DNA of 64,000 bases, taken from Stutzerimonas balearica DSM 6083. Lineage in GTDB: Bacteria > Pseudomonadota > Gammaproteobacteria > Pseudomonadales > Pseudomonadaceae. Both the position numbers and the translations under genes were made by a program. Under the pieces are notes generated by a model, which worked only from the letters and a program-made list of their open reading frames with translations, searched no databases and was not told the origin of the DNA. Below, piece after piece: positions 31,228 to 42,469 of this stretch. The stretch is from NCBI RefSeq assembly GCF_000818015.1, contig NZ_CP007511.1, positions 4,253,501-4,317,500 on the forward strand, written 5' to 3'. Each line of letters begins with the position of its first letter. Positions within the stretch are counted from its first letter, which is position 1.

Positions 31228-32376
31228 ATGAGCGCCACCTCGTCCCCGTCGCCCGGTTCGGTAACCCTCGATCAAGGGGCTTCGCCGTTGCGGGTGCGTG
31301 TCGTCGGTGACTGGACTCTCACCCACTACGCGATGCTGCGCCATGAAGTGCAGCGGCTCGGGGAGCGAATCGACGCACGCAGCCAGGTCGAGCTCGACGG
31401 GTTGGGTGCACTGGATACGGCCGGCGCCGGCCTGCTTGTCGAGTTGCTCGGCCAGGAGCGCATCGCCGCGATCGAGGCCTGGGCGCCCGAGTTGCCGGCC
31501 GAGCGGCTTGCGCTGCTGCGTAGCGTCGCCAGATCGATGGATCAGCCGGAAGCGGAGCCGCCTGAGCAGGGCTACGGGTTTGGCGACGTGCTGGCCCATA
31601 TCGGCCGCACGATGCAAAGCATCTGGCGGCAGCAGCGTGACCTGCTCGGTTTCATCGGTCTGACGCTGCAGACCCTGGCCCTGACATTGCCGCGCCCGAG
31701 GCGCTGGCGCTTGACCGCGCTGGTCGCGCACATAGAGCAGACCGGGCTGAATGCGATTCCCATCGTCGCCCTGCTGACCTTCCTCGTCGGCGCCGTGGTG
31801 GCCTTTCTCGGCGCCACGGTGCTCGCCGACTTCGGCGCGACGATCTATACCGTGAGCCTGATCGGCTTCGCCTTCCTGCGCGAGTTCGGCGTGCTGCTGG
31901 CCGCAATCCTGTTGGCGGGCCGCAGTGCCAGCGCCTTCGCCGCGCAGATCGGCTCGATGAAGTCGAACGAGGAGATCGATGCGATCCGCACGCTGGGGCT
32001 GAGCCCGATCGAGCTGCTGGTGCTGCCGCGAGTGCTGGCGATGCTGATCACGCTGCCGATCCTTACTTTCATCGGCATGCTCTGCGGCATCGTCGGCGGC
32101 GCGGTGGTGTGTGTGCTCGCGCTGGATATCTCGCCCACGCTGTTCCTCACCATCCTGCAGCGCGACATCGACCTGGTGCATTTTCTCGTCGGCATCGGCA
32201 AAGCCCCGGTGTTCGCCTTCGTCATCGCGGTGATCGGCTGTCTGGAGGGCTTCAAGGTAAGCGGCAGCGCGCAATCGGTGGGCGAGCACACCACCTCCAG
32301 CGTGGTGCAATCGATCTTCATGGTCATCCTGCTGGATGCCATCGCCGCGCTGTTCTTCATGGAGATGGGCTGGTGA
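31228..32376 (+). CDS. MlaE-family lipid ABC permease with N-terminal STAS domain
   Basis: A 382-residue permease from MSATSSPSPGS (31228, after AGAAG). Residues about 15-110 resemble a STAS domain (ELDGLGALDTAGAGLLVEL). The rest is the MlaE/YrbE fold with about five membrane spans and the conserved segment IGSMKSNEEIDAIRTLG. It forms the inner-membrane channel of an MCE phospholipid transport system with the next three genes. The stop overlaps the GTG start of the ATPase. E. coli MlaE lacks the fused STAS domain. Confidence 0.88.
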   Translation: MSATSSPSPGSVTLDQGASPLRVRVVGDWTLTHYAMLRHEVQRLGERIDARSQVELDGLGALDTAGAGLLVELLGQERIAAIEAWAPELPAERLALLRSVARSMDQPEAEPPEQGYGFGDVLAHIGRTMQSIWRQQRDLLGFIGLTLQTLALTLPRPRRWRLTALVAHIEQTGLNAIPIVALLTFLVGAVVAFLGATVLADFGATIYTVSLIGFAFLREFGVLLAAILLAGRSASAFAAQIGSMKSNEEIDAIRTLGLSPIELLVLPRVLAMLITLPILTFIGMLCGIVGGAVVCVLALDISPTLFLTILQRDIDLVHFLVGIGKAPVFAFVIAVIGCLEGFKVSGSAQSVGEHTTSSVVQSIFMVILLDAIAALFFMEMGW

Positions 32377-33158
32377 CGGGCGAAACGCTGATTCAGGTAC
32401 GCGGGCTGGTGAATCGCTTCGGCAGCCAGACCGTGCACGACGGCCTCGATCTGGATATTCGCCGTGGCGAGATTCTCGGTGTGGTCGGCGGCTCGGGTAC
32501 CGGCAAGTCGGTGTTGCTGCGCAGCATCGTCGGCCTGCGGCGGCCCAATGCCGGAAGCGTCAGCGTCTTCGGCGAGAACCTGCTGGAGCTGCCAGCCGCC
32601 CGCCGCTCGGAGGTCGAGCGTCGTTTCGGGGTGCTGTTCCAGCGCGGTGCGCTGTTCAGTTCGCTGAACCTGCAGGAGAACGTGGCGCTGCCGCTGATCG
32701 AGCATGCCGGGCTGGCGCGCCAAGACGCCGAGCACCTGGCGCGACTGAAGCTGGCGCTGGCTGGGCTGCCACCCACTGCAGCGTGCAAATACCCTGACGA
32801 GCTGTCCGGCGGGATGATCAAGCGAGCCGCTCTGGCCCGTGCACTGGCACTCGACCCCGAAGTACTGTTTCTCGACGAACCCACCGCCGGGCTCGACCCG
32901 ATCGGCGCAGCGGCATTCGATCAGTTGATCCTGACGCTGCGCGACGCGCTGGGGCTGAGCGTCTTTCTGGTGACGCACGACCTCGACACGCTCTATACCA
33001 TCTGCGATCGGGTCGCCGTGCTGTCGCGCAAGCGGGTGCTGGTCGCCGATCGCCTGGCGGTGGTCGAACAGACCGACGACGCCTGGATCCGCGAGTATTT
33101 CCATGGCCCCCGGGGCCGCGCGGCGCAGCAGGCCGCGGCATTGCAGGAGAATCGCTGA
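32373..33158 (+). CDS. MlaF-like ABC transporter ATP-binding protein
   Basis: A 261-residue ATPase. Walker A is GGSGTGKS (39-46), the signature is LSGGMIKRAALAR and Walker B is VLFLDEPTAGLDP. I take the GTG at 32373, which overlaps the permease stop by 4 bp and starts VTGETLIQVRGL, matching MlaF N-termini; earlier starts lie inside the permease gene. It energises lipid transport across the envelope. Confidence 0.9.
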   Translation: MTGETLIQVRGLVNRFGSQTVHDGLDLDIRRGEILGVVGGSGTGKSVLLRSIVGLRRPNAGSVSVFGENLLELPAARRSEVERRFGVLFQRGALFSSLNLQENVALPLIEHAGLARQDAEHLARLKLALAGLPPTAACKYPDELSGGMIKRAALARALALDPEVLFLDEPTAGLDPIGAAAFDQLILTLRDALGLSVFLVTHDLDTLYTICDRVAVLSRKRVLVADRLAVVEQTDDAWIREYFHGPRGRAAQQAAALQENR

Positions 33159-34097
33159 ATGGAAACCCGTGCCCATCATGTGCTGATCGGCCTGTTCACC
33201 GTGCTGGTGGTCGGCGGCGCGCTGCTCTTTGCGCTGTGGCTCGGCAAGTCGAGCATCGACCGCGAATACGAGTATTACGAGGTCGGCTTCAACCGGGCGG
33301 TCAGCGGTCTTTCCACCGGCAGTTCGGTGGAATACAGCGGCATCAAGGTCGGCGACGTCGAGCGGCTCTGGCTCGAACCCGATGACCCGCGCAAGGTTCG
33401 CGCGCGCATCCGTGTCTATGCCGGCACGCCGATCAGGCAGGACACCCGTGCCCGCCTGGCGCTGGCCAACATCACCGGGGCGATGGTCATCCAGCTGCAT
33501 GGCGGCAGCCCGGAAAGCCCGTTGCTGGTTGGCAAGCGCAGCGATCCACCGCTGATCATCGCCGACCCCTCACCGCTGAGCGCCTTGCTCGAGAACGGCG
33601 AAGACCTGATGAGCAACGTCAACAGCCTGCTGATGAATGCCAATGCGCTGTTCTCCGAGGAAAATGCCGGGCGCATCGGCCGCACCCTCGAACACCTGGA
33701 GCAGGCCACCAGCGTGCTGGCCGAACAACGGTCGGACCTGTCGGCGGCGCTTGGGCAACTCAGCCAGATCACCGAGCAGACCAACACCGCGCTCGGCGAG
33801 ATCACCCGGCTGACGCGCAGCGCCAACGGCCTGCTCGATGAGGAGGGGCGCGCCCTGCTGGTCAGCGCGGCGCAGTCGATGCAGGCGCTGGAGCGCTCCA
33901 CCGAACGGCTGGACAGCTTGCTGTCGGACAACCAGGGCGCCTTGAACAATGGGCTGCAGGGCTTCAACGATCTGGGCCCGGCGATCAACGAGCTGCGCGC
34001 CACGCTCGGTTCGCTGCGCCGGGTGACGCAGCATCTGGAAGACAACCCGAGCGGCTTCTTGCTCGGTCGGGAAAAGCTCGAGGAATTCGAACCATGA
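33159..34097 (+). CDS. MlaD-like MCE-domain protein
   Basis: A 312-residue protein with one N-terminal membrane span (VLIGLFTVLVVGGALLFALW) and a periplasmic MCE domain (about 40-115, GLSTGSSVEYSGIKVGDVERL). A long helical tail follows, rich in Ala, Leu, Gln and Glu, that could form a coiled coil. MCE hexamers bind lipid between the membranes. The ATG follows immediately after the ATPase stop, and the gene overlaps the lipoprotein gene by 4 bp. Confidence 0.9.
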   Translation: METRAHHVLIGLFTVLVVGGALLFALWLGKSSIDREYEYYEVGFNRAVSGLSTGSSVEYSGIKVGDVERLWLEPDDPRKVRARIRVYAGTPIRQDTRARLALANITGAMVIQLHGGSPESPLLVGKRSDPPLIIADPSPLSALLENGEDLMSNVNSLLMNANALFSEENAGRIGRTLEHLEQATSVLAEQRSDLSAALGQLSQITEQTNTALGEITRLTRSANGLLDEEGRALLVSAAQSMQALERSTERLDSLLSDNQGALNNGLQGFNDLGPAINELRATLGSLRRVTQHLEDNPSGFLLGREKLEEFEP

Positions 34098-34696
34098 TCC
34101 GTTCATCGCTGCGCTCAGGCGCGCTCACCGTTCTGCTCGGCCTGCTCTCGGCCTGTTCGATCCTGCCCGAGGCCGAGCCGCTACGCGCCTATCTGCTGCC
34201 GACCTCGGTCAGCCCGGCCGCGCGCAAGGCACCGGAACAGGGCCCGACGCTGCGCATCCTCACGCCGCAGTCCAGCCGGTTGCTGGCCACGCCGCGCATC
34301 GCAGTGATTCCCGAGGGCAGCCAGATCAGCAGCTACCGCGGCGCACGCTGGAGCGACGCGGCGCCGATTCTGCTGCGCGATCGGCTGATCGAGCGGGCCC
34401 AGGGCAGTGGCCAGTTCGCCTCGGCGATCAGCGAAGACGCCCCGCTTCAGGCCGATCGCGACCTGGTCAGCCAGTTACTGGCCTTTCAGGCCGAGTATGT
34501 CGAGGGCCGGCCGGTGGTGGTGATTCGGCTGGACGCACAGCTGGCCGACGGCCAGAGCCAGCGCGTGCTCGCCAGCCGCCGCTTCGAAATTCGTCAGCCG
34601 AGCCAGGGTCGCGAGGTGGATCAGGTGGTGAACGCCTTCGGCCAGGCCACTGACGAGCTCGGCCGACAGCTGCTGGAGTGGCTGGCGCAGCCGTGA
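34094..34696 (+). CDS. ABC-type transport auxiliary lipoprotein (PqiC-like)
   Basis: A 200-residue lipoprotein. The signal ends in the lipobox LLSAC with Cys21 as the lipid attachment site. The body resembles PqiC/ABC auxiliary lipoproteins that pair with MCE proteins at the outer membrane (LRAYLLPT at the start, SRLLATPRIAV, then RWSDAAPILLRDRLIE). It is the last gene of the four-gene MCE operon. A PqiC-type partner rather than MlaA/MlaC suggests a trans-envelope bridge unlike the classical Mla shuttle. Confidence 0.82.
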   Translation: MIRSSLRSGALTVLLGLLSACSILPEAEPLRAYLLPTSVSPAARKAPEQGPTLRILTPQSSRLLATPRIAVIPEGSQISSYRGARWSDAAPILLRDRLIERAQGSGQFASAISEDAPLQADRDLVSQLLAFQAEYVEGRPVVVIRLDAQLADGQSQRVLASRRFEIRQPSQGREVDQVVNAFGQATDELGRQLLEWLAQP

Positions 34697-34825
34697 CACC
34701 GGCCAACCGTTCGTCCGCCTGCCGATCGCGCACAGGGCGATCCGCACCTTTATTGACCTGGGCAAGCGCAGCAGTCACACAACTGCCCTAGGCTGGCCCG
34801 AGGCAACACTTGAAGAGCCGCATGC

Positions 34826-35902
34826 ATGAAACCTGAACTGAAGAAAAAGCTGACCCGCGGCGGCATTGCCGTCGCTCTGCTGCTTGCCCTTGGCCTGATG
34901 CTCTGGTCGGAGCTGCGCCCCAAGGGGCTCGGCGAAGGCTTTGCCAGCGGCAATGGACGTATCGAGGCGACCGAGATCGATGTGGCCACCAAGCTCGGCG
35001 GGCGCATCCGCGAGATCACCGTGGACGAAGGCGACTTCGTCCAGCCCGGCCAGGTCATTGCGCGCATGGACACCGAGGTGCTCGAGGCCCAGCTGAACCA
35101 GGCACGGGCCCAGGTGCGCCAGGCGCAGAACGCGATCCTCACGGCACAGGCGCTGGTTGCCCAGCGCGAAAGCGAAAAGGCCACCGCCGAAGCCGTGGTG
35201 CACCAGCGCCGCGCCGAACTGACAGCCGCCCAGAAGCGCCACCGCCGCACGGAAACCCTGGTCGCGCGCAATGCCATGCCGCGCCAGCAGCTGGATGACG
35301 ACCTGGCGGCGATGCAGAGCGCCCAGGCCGCGTTGGCGGCCGCGCAGGCGCAGGTACTCTCGGCCGACGCCGGTATCGCCGCCGCCCGCTCGCAGGTGAT
35401 CGAAGCCGAGTCGGCCCAGGAGGCGGCCGAGGCCAGCGTCGAGCGGCTCGAGGCGGACATCCGCGACAGCGAGCTGAAGACCGATCGCGTCGCGCGCGTG
35501 CAATACCGGGTAGCGCAGCCCGGCGAGGTGCTCGCCGCCGGCGGCAAGCTGCTCAACCTGGTCGATCTGGCCGACGTGTACATGACCTTCTTCCTGCCCG
35601 AGCGGCAGGCCGGGCGCGTGGCGCTCGGCGCCGAGGCGCGCCTGGTGATCGATGCCGCGCCGCAGTACGTGATTCCGGCCCGCGTCACCTATGTCGCCAG
35701 CGTCGCGCAGTTCACACCCAAGACCGTGGAAACCCAGAGCGAGCGCGAGAAGCTGATGTTCCGGGTCAAGGCCAGGATCGATCCGGAGCTGCTGAAACAA
35801 CACATGGAACAGGTCAAGACCGGGCTTCCGGGCATGGCCTACCTGAAGCTTGACGCCGACGCCGAGTGGCCGGCCAACCTGGCGATCAACGTCGGCAAAT
35901 GA
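34826..35902 (+). CDS. HlyD-family membrane fusion protein (YhiI-like)
   Basis: A 358-residue periplasmic adaptor. One N-terminal membrane span ([15 protein letters not shown]) is followed by a lipoyl-like half ([19 protein letters not shown]), a long coiled-coil hairpin rich in Ala, Gln and Glu (about 85-210), and the second lipoyl/beta-barrel part ([18 protein letters not shown]). It links the following ABC exporter to an outer-membrane channel not encoded here. Its stop overlaps the next start (ATGA). Confidence 0.88.
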   Translation: MKPELKKKLTRGGIAVALLLALGLMLWSELRPKGLGEGFASGNGRIEATEIDVATKLGGRIREITVDEGDFVQPGQVIARMDTEVLEAQLNQARAQVRQAQNAILTAQALVAQRESEKATAEAVVHQRRAELTAAQKRHRRTETLVARNAMPRQQLDDDLAAMQSAQAALAAAQAQVLSADAGIAAARSQVIEAESAQEAAEASVERLEADIRDSELKTDRVARVQYRVAQPGEVLAAGGKLLNLVDLADVYMTFFLPERQAGRVALGAEARLVIDAAPQYVIPARVTYVASVAQFTPKTVETQSEREKLMFRVKARIDPELLKQHMEQVKTGLPGMAYLKLDADAEWPANLAINVGK

Positions 35903-38640
35903 ACCCGTCCCCTGCCCCGGTCGCCGCGATCAGCGGCGTCAGCCTGCAATACGGCAAGACCCGCGCCCTGGACGGCCTGGTTCTCGAACTCCCGGCCCAG
36001 CGCATGGTCGGTCTGATCGGCCCCGATGGCGTCGGCAAATCCAGCCTGCTGGCCCTGATCGCCGGCGCGCGGCAATTGCAGCAGGGCAGCGTGCAGGTGC
36101 TCGGCGGCGACATCGGCGATGACCGCCATCGCCGCGCCGTCTGCCCGCGCATCGCCTACATGCCACAGGGGTTGGGGCGCAACCTGTACCCGACGCTGAC
36201 GATTTTCGAGAACCTCGAATTCTTCGGCCGGCTGTTTGGCCAGGACGCCGGCGAGCGCCGCCGGCGCATCGCCGAACTGACCCGCAGCACGGGCCTTGCG
36301 CCCTTTGTCGATCGCCCGGCGGGCAAACTGTCCGGCGGCATGAAGCAGAAGCTCGGGCTGTGCTGCGCGCTGATCCATGACCCCGACCTGCTGATCCTCG
36401 ACGAGCCGACCACCGGCGTCGATCCGTTGTCGCGCGCGCAGTTCTGGGAGCTGATCGAGCGCATCCGCGGCGAGCGCCCGCAGATGAGCGTGCTGGTCGC
36501 CACCGCCTACATGGACGAGGCGCAGCGCTTCGACCACCTAGTGGCGATAGACGCCGGGCGCGTATTGGCCACCGGCGCGCCGGCCGAGCTGCTGGCACGC
36601 ACGGGCAGCGATACGCTGGAGCAGGCCTTCATCCGCCTGCTGCCCGAGGACAAGCGGCGCCAGCACCGCGAACTCGAGATCCCGCCACGCGGGCCGAGCG
36701 ACGGCTTCGCCATCGAGGCGCATGGCCTGACCATGCGCTTCGGCGACTTCGTCGCGGTGGACCGGGTCAACTTCCGCATCGCCCGCGGCGAGATCTTCGG
36801 CTTCCTCGGCTCCAACGGCTGCGGCAAGACCACCACCATGAAGATGCTCACCGGACTGCTGCCGGCCAGCGAAGGCGAGGCCCTGCTGTTCGGCAAGCCG
36901 GTGGACCCGCATGACATGCAGACCCGCCAGCGGGTCGGCTACATGTCGCAGTCGTTCTCACTGTACAGCGAGCTGACCGTCCGGCAGAACCTCGACCTGC
37001 ACGCGCGGCTGTTCCACCTGCCGGTCGAGCGACGCGATGCGCGGGTAGCGGCAATGCTCGAGCGCTTCGACCTCGCCGACGAGGCCGACAGCCTGCCGAC
37101 CAGCCTGCCGCTGGGGGTGCGCCAACGGCTCTCGCTGGCCGTCGCGGTGATCCACAATCCGGAAATCCTGATCCTCGACGAACCCACCTCCGGCGTCGAC
37201 CCGATCGCCCGCGACGGCTTCTGGGAATTGCTGGTGCAGCTGTCGCGCGAAGACGGCGTGACCATCTTCATCTCCACCCATTTCATGAACGAGGCGCTGC
37301 GCTGCGACCGTATCTCGCTGATGCATGCCGGCCGGGTGCTCGACAGCGACACGCCGCAGGCGCTGATGGACAAGCGCGGGCTGCCGACCCTGGAAGCGAC
37401 CTTCATCGCCTACCTCGAGGAAGCCGCGGCAGGCGCCGCTGACGCCGCGCCCCCCGCGCCGCCGGCCAGCGCTGCCGCCAGTACGCCCCCAACTACAGCT
37501 AACGCCCGCCAGGGCCGCTTCAGCCTGCGCCGGTTGCTCAGCTACAGCCGGCGCGAAGCCATGGAGCTGCGCCGTGACCCGATCCGCGCGACCCTGGCGA
37601 TGCTCGGCAGCGTGATCCTGATGTTCATCATGGGCTATGGCGTCAGCTTCGATGTGGAGAACCTGACGTTCGCCGTGCTCGACCGCGACCAGACCACCAC
37701 CAGCCAGCACTACCTGCTGAACATGGCCGGCTCGCGCTATTTCATCGAGAAGCCGCCGCTGGCCAGCCATGCCGAACTCGACCAGCGCCTGCGCAGCGGC
37801 GACATCAGCCTGGCGGTGGAGATCCCGCCGAACTTCGGCCGCGACCTCAAGCGCGGCGCGATTCCGCAGGTCGCCTTCTGGATCGACGGGGCGATGCCGA
37901 TGCGCGCCGACACCATCAAGGGCTACGTACAGGGCATCCACCTGAACTACCTGCAACAGCTCGCTCGCGAAGCAGGGGTGCAGGCGCAGGCGACGCCGGT
38001 CGACATCGCCATCCGCTATCGCTACAACCCGGACGTGCAGAGCCTGCCGGCGATGGTGCCGGCGATGATCCCGCTGCTGTTGATGATGATTCCGGCGATG
38101 CTCACCGCGCTCGGCGTGGTGCGCGAAAAGGAACTGGGCTCGATCACCAACTTCTACGTCACCCCGACCACCCGCCTGGAATTTTTGCTCGGCAAGCAGC
38201 TGCCCTATATCGCGCTGGGGATGATCAACTTCGCCACCCTGGCGCTGCTCGCGGTGTTCGTCTTCGGCATACCGATCAAGGGCAGCCTGCTCACCCTGTG
38301 CTTCGGCGCCCTGCTCTACGTGACCTGCGCCACCGGCCTGGGCCTGCTGATGTCGGCAATCTTCAACAGCCAGATCGCGGCGATCTTCGGCACTACCATC
38401 GTCACCCTGTTGCCGGCCATCCAGTTTTCCGGGCTGATCCACCCGGTCTCGGCGATGGAGGGCGCCGGCGCCTTTGTCGGCAAGCTCTACCCGACCAGCC
38501 ACTTCCTGATCATCAGCCGCGGGGTGTTCTCCAAGGCCCTGGGGCTGGTCGAGCTGTATCCCTATTTCATCCCGATGCTGCTGGCCATTCCGCTGCTGAC
38601 GCTGCTCAGCGTCGCCGGGCTGCGCAAGCAGGAGAAATGA
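35899..38640 (+). CDS. rbbA: Fused ABC exporter: two ATPase domains plus ABC-2 permease (RbbA/YhiH-like)
   Basis: A 913-residue fusion. ABC domain 1 (about 8-240) has Walker A GPDGVGKS and signature LSGGMKQK. Domain 2 (about 275-505) has GSNGCGKT and a degenerate signature LPLGVRQR, followed by [13 protein letters not shown] linker rich in Ala and Pro precedes an ABC-2-type membrane domain (about 545-913). E. coli RbbA was described as ribosome-associated, but this context, with an HlyD protein and a second permease, fits an exporter. The start overlaps the HlyD stop. Confidence 0.85.
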   Translation: MNPSPAPVAAISGVSLQYGKTRALDGLVLELPAQRMVGLIGPDGVGKSSLLALIAGARQLQQGSVQVLGGDIGDDRHRRAVCPRIAYMPQGLGRNLYPTLTIFENLEFFGRLFGQDAGERRRRIAELTRSTGLAPFVDRPAGKLSGGMKQKLGLCCALIHDPDLLILDEPTTGVDPLSRAQFWELIERIRGERPQMSVLVATAYMDEAQRFDHLVAIDAGRVLATGAPAELLARTGSDTLEQAFIRLLPEDKRRQHRELEIPPRGPSDGFAIEAHGLTMRFGDFVAVDRVNFRIARGEIFGFLGSNGCGKTTTMKMLTGLLPASEGEALLFGKPVDPHDMQTRQRVGYMSQSFSLYSELTVRQNLDLHARLFHLPVERRDARVAAMLERFDLADEADSLPTSLPLGVRQRLSLAVAVIHNPEILILDEPTSGVDPIARDGFWELLVQLSREDGVTIFISTHFMNEALRCDRISLMHAGRVLDSDTPQALMDKRGLPTLEATFIAYLEEAAAGAADAAPPAPPASAAASTPPTTANARQGRFSLRRLLSYSRREAMELRRDPIRATLAMLGSVILMFIMGYGVSFDVENLTFAVLDRDQTTTSQHYLLNMAGSRYFIEKPPLASHAELDQRLRSGDISLAVEIPPNFGRDLKRGAIPQVAFWIDGAMPMRADTIKGYVQGIHLNYLQQLAREAGVQAQATPVDIAIRYRYNPDVQSLPAMVPAMIPLLLMMIPAMLTALGVVREKELGSITNFYVTPTTRLEFLLGKQLPYIALGMINFATLALLAVFVFGIPIKGSLLTLCFGALLYVTCATGLGLLMSAIFNSQIAAIFGTTIVTLLPAIQFSGLIHPVSAMEGAGAFVGKLYPTSHFLIISRGVFSKALGLVELYPYFIPMLLAIPLLTLLSVAGLRKQEK

Positions 38641-38641
38641 C

Positions 38642-39769
38642 ATGAGCCGCCTGCGCCGCAAGCTCGGCAACATCCTCCAGCTCGGTCTCAAGGAACTGCG
38701 CAGCCTCTACCGCGACCCGGCGATGCTGGTGCTGATCGTCTATTCGTTCACCGTGGCGATCTACGAAGGCGCCACGGCGGTGCCCGAGGCGCCGCACCGC
38801 GCCAGCATCGCGGTGGTCGACGAGGATCGTTCGCAGGCCTCGCTGCGCATCATCAACGCCTTCCAGCTGCCCTATTTCATCGCGCCGAAAGCCATCACCC
38901 TCCAAGAGATGGACAGCGGCATGGATGACGGGCTGTACACCTTCACCCTGAACATCCCGCCGGGCTTCCAGGAAGACCTGCTCGCCGGCCGCCAGCCGAG
39001 CATCCAGCTGAACGTCGACGCCACCCAGGTCAGCCAGGCGTTCACCGGCGCCGGGCACATCCAGCAGATCATCGCCAGCGAGACCGCCGAGTTCCTCAAG
39101 CGCTACCGCGGCCAGGACGCGCTGCCGGTCGAGGCCGTGATCCGCACCGCCTTCAACCCCAACCTCAGCCGCGCCTGGTTCGGCGCGGTGAACGAGGTGA
39201 TCAACCAGATCACCATGCTGGCGATCATCCTCACCGGCGCGGCGCTGATCCGCGAGCGCGAGCATGGCACCATCGAGCACCTGCTGGTGATGCCGGTGAC
39301 ACCGTTCGAGATCATGGTCGGCAAGGTCTGGGCCATGGGGCTGGTGGTGCTCGCGGCCGCCGCCTTCGCCCTGCGCTTCGTCGTCGAGGGCTGGCTGCAG
39401 ATCCCGATCCAGGGCTCGCTGTTGCTGTTCGCCGGCGGCGCGGCGCTGCACCTGTTCGCCGCCACTTCGATGGGCATCTTCTTCGGCACGGTGGCGCGCT
39501 CGATGCCGCAACTGGGCCTGCTGGTGATCCTCACGCTGATCCCGCTGCAGATTCTGTCCGGCGGCGTCACCCCGCGCGAAAGCATGCCCGAGCTGGTGCA
39601 GAACGTGATGTGGGTGGCACCGACCACGCACTTCGTCGAGCTGGCCCAGGCGATCCTGTTCCGCAACGCCGGCGTGGCGATCGTCTGGCCGCAGTTGCTG
39701 GCGCTGGTCGGCATCGGCGCGGTGTTCTTCGTCGGTGCGCTGTCGCGCCTGCGTGTATCGTTGCGCTAG
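38642..39769 (+). CDS. ABC-2 type permease (YhhJ-like)
   Basis: A 375-residue ABC-2 permease. It has one N-terminal span, a large periplasmic segment (about 45-180) and several C-terminal spans, and begins [20 protein letters not shown]. The signature [20 protein letters not shown] is typical of YhhJ/YbhR-type exporters. It starts 1 bp after the fused ABC gene and completes the three-gene exporter. The substrate is unknown; drug or toxic-compound efflux is the usual guess for this family. Confidence 0.88.
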   Translation: MSRLRRKLGNILQLGLKELRSLYRDPAMLVLIVYSFTVAIYEGATAVPEAPHRASIAVVDEDRSQASLRIINAFQLPYFIAPKAITLQEMDSGMDDGLYTFTLNIPPGFQEDLLAGRQPSIQLNVDATQVSQAFTGAGHIQQIIASETAEFLKRYRGQDALPVEAVIRTAFNPNLSRAWFGAVNEVINQITMLAIILTGAALIREREHGTIEHLLVMPVTPFEIMVGKVWAMGLVVLAAAAFALRFVVEGWLQIPIQGSLLLFAGGAALHLFAATSMGIFFGTVARSMPQLGLLVILTLIPLQILSGGVTPRESMPELVQNVMWVAPTTHFVELAQAILFRNAGVAIVWPQLLALVGIGAVFFVGALSRLRVSLR

Positions 39770-39860
39770 CGATCCGGCGAGCGACGCCACCTCCCCAAGG
39801 CGTTTCGCCTGCCCGGCGCCAGCCCGCCGCAGGCCTGGCCCGAGCGGCGGCCGGCCGCGG

Positions 39861-39878
39861 CTGTCACATAACGGTCAC
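39861..39878 (+). promoter_or_regulatory. Pho-box-like direct repeat upstream of rfbB
   Basis: CTGTCAC-ATAA-CGGTCAC closely matches the PhoB site (two CTGTCAT-like 7-mers, 4 bp apart), with 6 of 7 identities between the repeats. It lies 107 bp before the rfbB start. No well-placed -10 about 11 bp downstream is obvious. The rest of the 215-bp gap holds only a possible TATGCT at 39925. Confidence 0.35.
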
Positions 39879-39984
39879 CGCCCAGCCCGCAGCACACCGG
39901 GAATTTTTGTATGCCCACCCGGTCTATGCTGCCGACATGCCCAGAGCCTGCTGCTCGGCAAAGCGCCAAGGAAGCCCAATCATC

Positions 39985-41058
39985 ATGCGCATTCTCGTAA
40001 CCGGCGGAGCCGGATTCATCGGCTCCGCACTGATCCGCCACATCATCCAGGACACCGAGCACAGCGTGCTCAATCTCGACAAACTGACCTATGCCGGCAA
40101 TCTCGAATCGCTGGCCGCCGTCGAGAGCGATCCGCGGTACCGCTTCGTCCAGGCCGACATCGCCGATCGCGACCGGGTGAGCGAAGCGCTGCTCGACTTC
40201 CAGCCGGACGTGATCATGCACCTGGCCGCCGAATCGCACGTCGACCGCTCGATCGACGGCCCGGCCGAATTCATCCAGACCAACATCGTCGGCACCTACC
40301 AGCTGCTCGAAGCGGCGCGGGCCTACTGGCAAAGCCTGCCGGCCGATCGCCGTGAGGCCTTCCGCTTCCACCACATCTCCACCGACGAGGTGTACGGCGA
40401 CCTGCACGGCACCGATGACCTGTTCACCGAGACCACGCCCTACGCGCCGAGCTCGCCCTACTCGGCGAGCAAGGCCTCGTCCGACCACCTGGTACGCGCC
40501 TGGCACCGCACCTACGGGCTGCCGGTGCTGGTGACCAACTGCTCGAACAACTACGGGCCGTTCCATTTTCCGGAAAAGCTCATCCCGCTGATGATCCTCA
40601 ACGCGCTCGACGGCAAACCGCTGCCGGTCTATGGCGACGGCCTGCAGATCCGCGACTGGCTGTTCGTCGAGGACCACGCCCGCGCGCTGCTGGAAGTCGT
40701 CAGCAAGGGCGAGATCGGCGAGACCTACAACATCGGCGGGCACAACGAGCAGAAGAACATCGACGTGGTGCGCGGCATCTGCGCCCTGCTCGAGGAGCTG
40801 GCTCCGGCCAAGCCGGAAGGCATCAACCGCTACGAAGAGCTGATTACCTTCGTCAAGGACCGTCCCGGTCATGACGTGCGCTACGCCATCGACGCCGGCA
40901 AGATCGAGCGCGAGCTCGGTTGGCGGCCGCAGGAAACCTTCCAGAGCGGCCTGCGCAAGACCGTGCAGTGGTATCTGGACAATCTCGAATGGTGCCGTCG
41001 CGTTCAGGACGGCAGCTATCAACGCGAGCGCCTGGGCGCCCTGGAGAAAATCGCATGA
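39985..41058 (+). CDS. rfbB: dTDP-glucose 4,6-dehydratase
   Basis: A 357-residue short-chain dehydrogenase/reductase-fold dehydratase starting [19 protein letters not shown], with the NAD-binding GGAGFIGS. The catalytic YSASK motif is in [15 protein letters not shown], and [11 protein letters not shown] precedes it. It converts dTDP-glucose to dTDP-4-keto-6-deoxyglucose in dTDP-L-rhamnose synthesis. The ATG at 39985 follows AAGGAAG. First of four overlapping rfb genes. Confidence 0.96.
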   Translation: MRILVTGGAGFIGSALIRHIIQDTEHSVLNLDKLTYAGNLESLAAVESDPRYRFVQADIADRDRVSEALLDFQPDVIMHLAAESHVDRSIDGPAEFIQTNIVGTYQLLEAARAYWQSLPADRREAFRFHHISTDEVYGDLHGTDDLFTETTPYAPSSPYSASKASSDHLVRAWHRTYGLPVLVTNCSNNYGPFHFPEKLIPLMILNALDGKPLPVYGDGLQIRDWLFVEDHARALLEVVSKGEIGETYNIGGHNEQKNIDVVRGICALLEELAPAKPEGINRYEELITFVKDRPGHDVRYAIDAGKIERELGWRPQETFQSGLRKTVQWYLDNLEWCRRVQDGSYQRERLGALEKIA

Positions 41059-41927
41059 AAGGAATCATCCTCGCCGGCGGGTCCGGCACGCGCCTGCACC
41101 CCATCACGCTCGGCGTCTCCAAGCAGCTGCTGCCGATCTACGACAAGCCGATGGTCTATTACCCGCTGTCGGTGCTGATGCTCGCCGGCATCCGCGAGAT
41201 CCTGATCATCTCGACCCCGCAGGACCTGCCGCAATACAAGAACCTGCTCGGTGACGGCAGCCAGTTCGGCATCAGCCTGCAGTACGCCGAGCAGCCCTCG
41301 CCGGACGGCCTGGCACAGGCGTTCCTGATCGGCGAAGAGTTCATCGGCGACGACTCGGTGTGCCTGATCCTTGGCGACAACATCTTCCACGGCCAGCACT
41401 TCACCGAGAAGCTGCAGCGTGCCGCGCGCCAGGACAAGGGCGCCACGGTGTTCGGCTACTGGGTCAAGGACCCGGAACGCTTCGGCGTGATCGACTTCGA
41501 CTCGGACGGCAAGGCGCTGTCCATCGAGGAGAAGCCGAAAAAGCCGAAGTCGAGCTACGCGGTCACCGGCCTGTACTTCTACGACAACGACGTGATCGAC
41601 ATCGCCAAGTCGATCAAGCCCTCGCCGCGCGGCGAGCTGGAAATCACCGATGTCAACATGGCCTACCTCAAGCGTGGCGACCTCAATGTCGAACGCTTCG
41701 GCCGCGGCTTCGCCTGGCTCGACACCGGCACCCATGACAGCCTGCTGGAGGCCTCGCAATACGTGCAGACCATCGAGCACCGCCAGGGGCTGAAGGTCGC
41801 CTGCCTGGAGGAAATCGCCTACCAGTACAAGTGGATCGACCGCGAGCAGCTGTTGCGCCGCGCCGATGCGCTGGGCAAGACCGGCTATGGCCAATACCTG
41901 TTCAAGCTGGCGGGTGAAGGCGCATGA
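41055..41927 (+). CDS. rfbA: Glucose-1-phosphate thymidylyltransferase
   Basis: A 290-residue nucleotidyltransferase beginning [18 protein letters not shown], with the nucleotide-binding GGSGTRLHP and the later LGDNIFHG and ITDVNMAYL motifs. It makes dTDP-glucose from dTTP and glucose-1-phosphate, the first committed step to dTDP-rhamnose. The start overlaps the rfbB stop by 4 bp, as do the next two junctions, so the four genes form one coupled operon. Confidence 0.96.
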   Translation: MKGIILAGGSGTRLHPITLGVSKQLLPIYDKPMVYYPLSVLMLAGIREILIISTPQDLPQYKNLLGDGSQFGISLQYAEQPSPDGLAQAFLIGEEFIGDDSVCLILGDNIFHGQHFTEKLQRAARQDKGATVFGYWVKDPERFGVIDFDSDGKALSIEEKPKKPKSSYAVTGLYFYDNDVIDIAKSIKPSPRGELEITDVNMAYLKRGDLNVERFGRGFAWLDTGTHDSLLEASQYVQTIEHRQGLKVACLEEIAYQYKWIDREQLLRRADALGKTGYGQYLFKLAGEGA

Positions 41928-42469
41928 AGGTCATCGAGACGTCCATCCCCGAGGTGCTGATCATCGAACCCAAGGTATTCGGTGATGAGCGCGGCTTCTT
42001 TTACGAAAGCTTCAACGCCGCCGCCTTCGAGGCGGCGACCGGGCTCAAGCGCCAGTTCGTCCAGGACAACCACTCCAAGTCGCGGCGCGGCGTGCTCCGC
42101 GGCCTGCACTACCAGATCCGGCAGCCGCAGGGAAAACTGGTTCGCGTGGTGCAGGGCGAGGTGTTCGACGTGGCGGTGGACCTGCGCCGGAGCTCGCCGA
42201 GCTTCGGCCGCTGGGCCGGCACCCACCTGAGCGCGGAGAACAAGCGCCAGCTGTGGATACCCGAGGGCTTCGCCCACGGCTTCGTGGTGCTCAGCGAGAC
42301 CGCCGAGTTCCTCTACAAGACCACCGACTACTACGCCCCCGAGCACGAGCGCAGCCTGCTGTGGAACGACCCGGAGCTGGGCATCGAGTGGCCGTTCGAC
42401 GAGCCGCCGCAGCTGTCGGCCAAGGACATCGCCGGCAAGCCTCTGAGCCAGGCGGAGCTGTTTCCATGA
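41924..42469 (+). CDS. rfbC: dTDP-4-dehydrorhamnose 3,5-epimerase
   Basis: A 181-residue cupin-type epimerase. The catalytic-histidine region is [18 protein letters not shown], with [17 protein letters not shown] and [13 protein letters not shown] following. It epimerises C3 and C5 of the keto-sugar on the way to L-rhamnose. Length and motifs are complete. Confidence 0.96.
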   Translation: MKVIETSIPEVLIIEPKVFGDERGFFYESFNAAAFEAATGLKRQFVQDNHSKSRRGVLRGLHYQIRQPQGKLVRVVQGEVFDVAVDLRRSSPSFGRWAGTHLSAENKRQLWIPEGFAHGFVVLSETAEFLYKTTDYYAPEHERSLLWNDPELGIEWPFDEPPQLSAKDIAGKPLSQAELFP

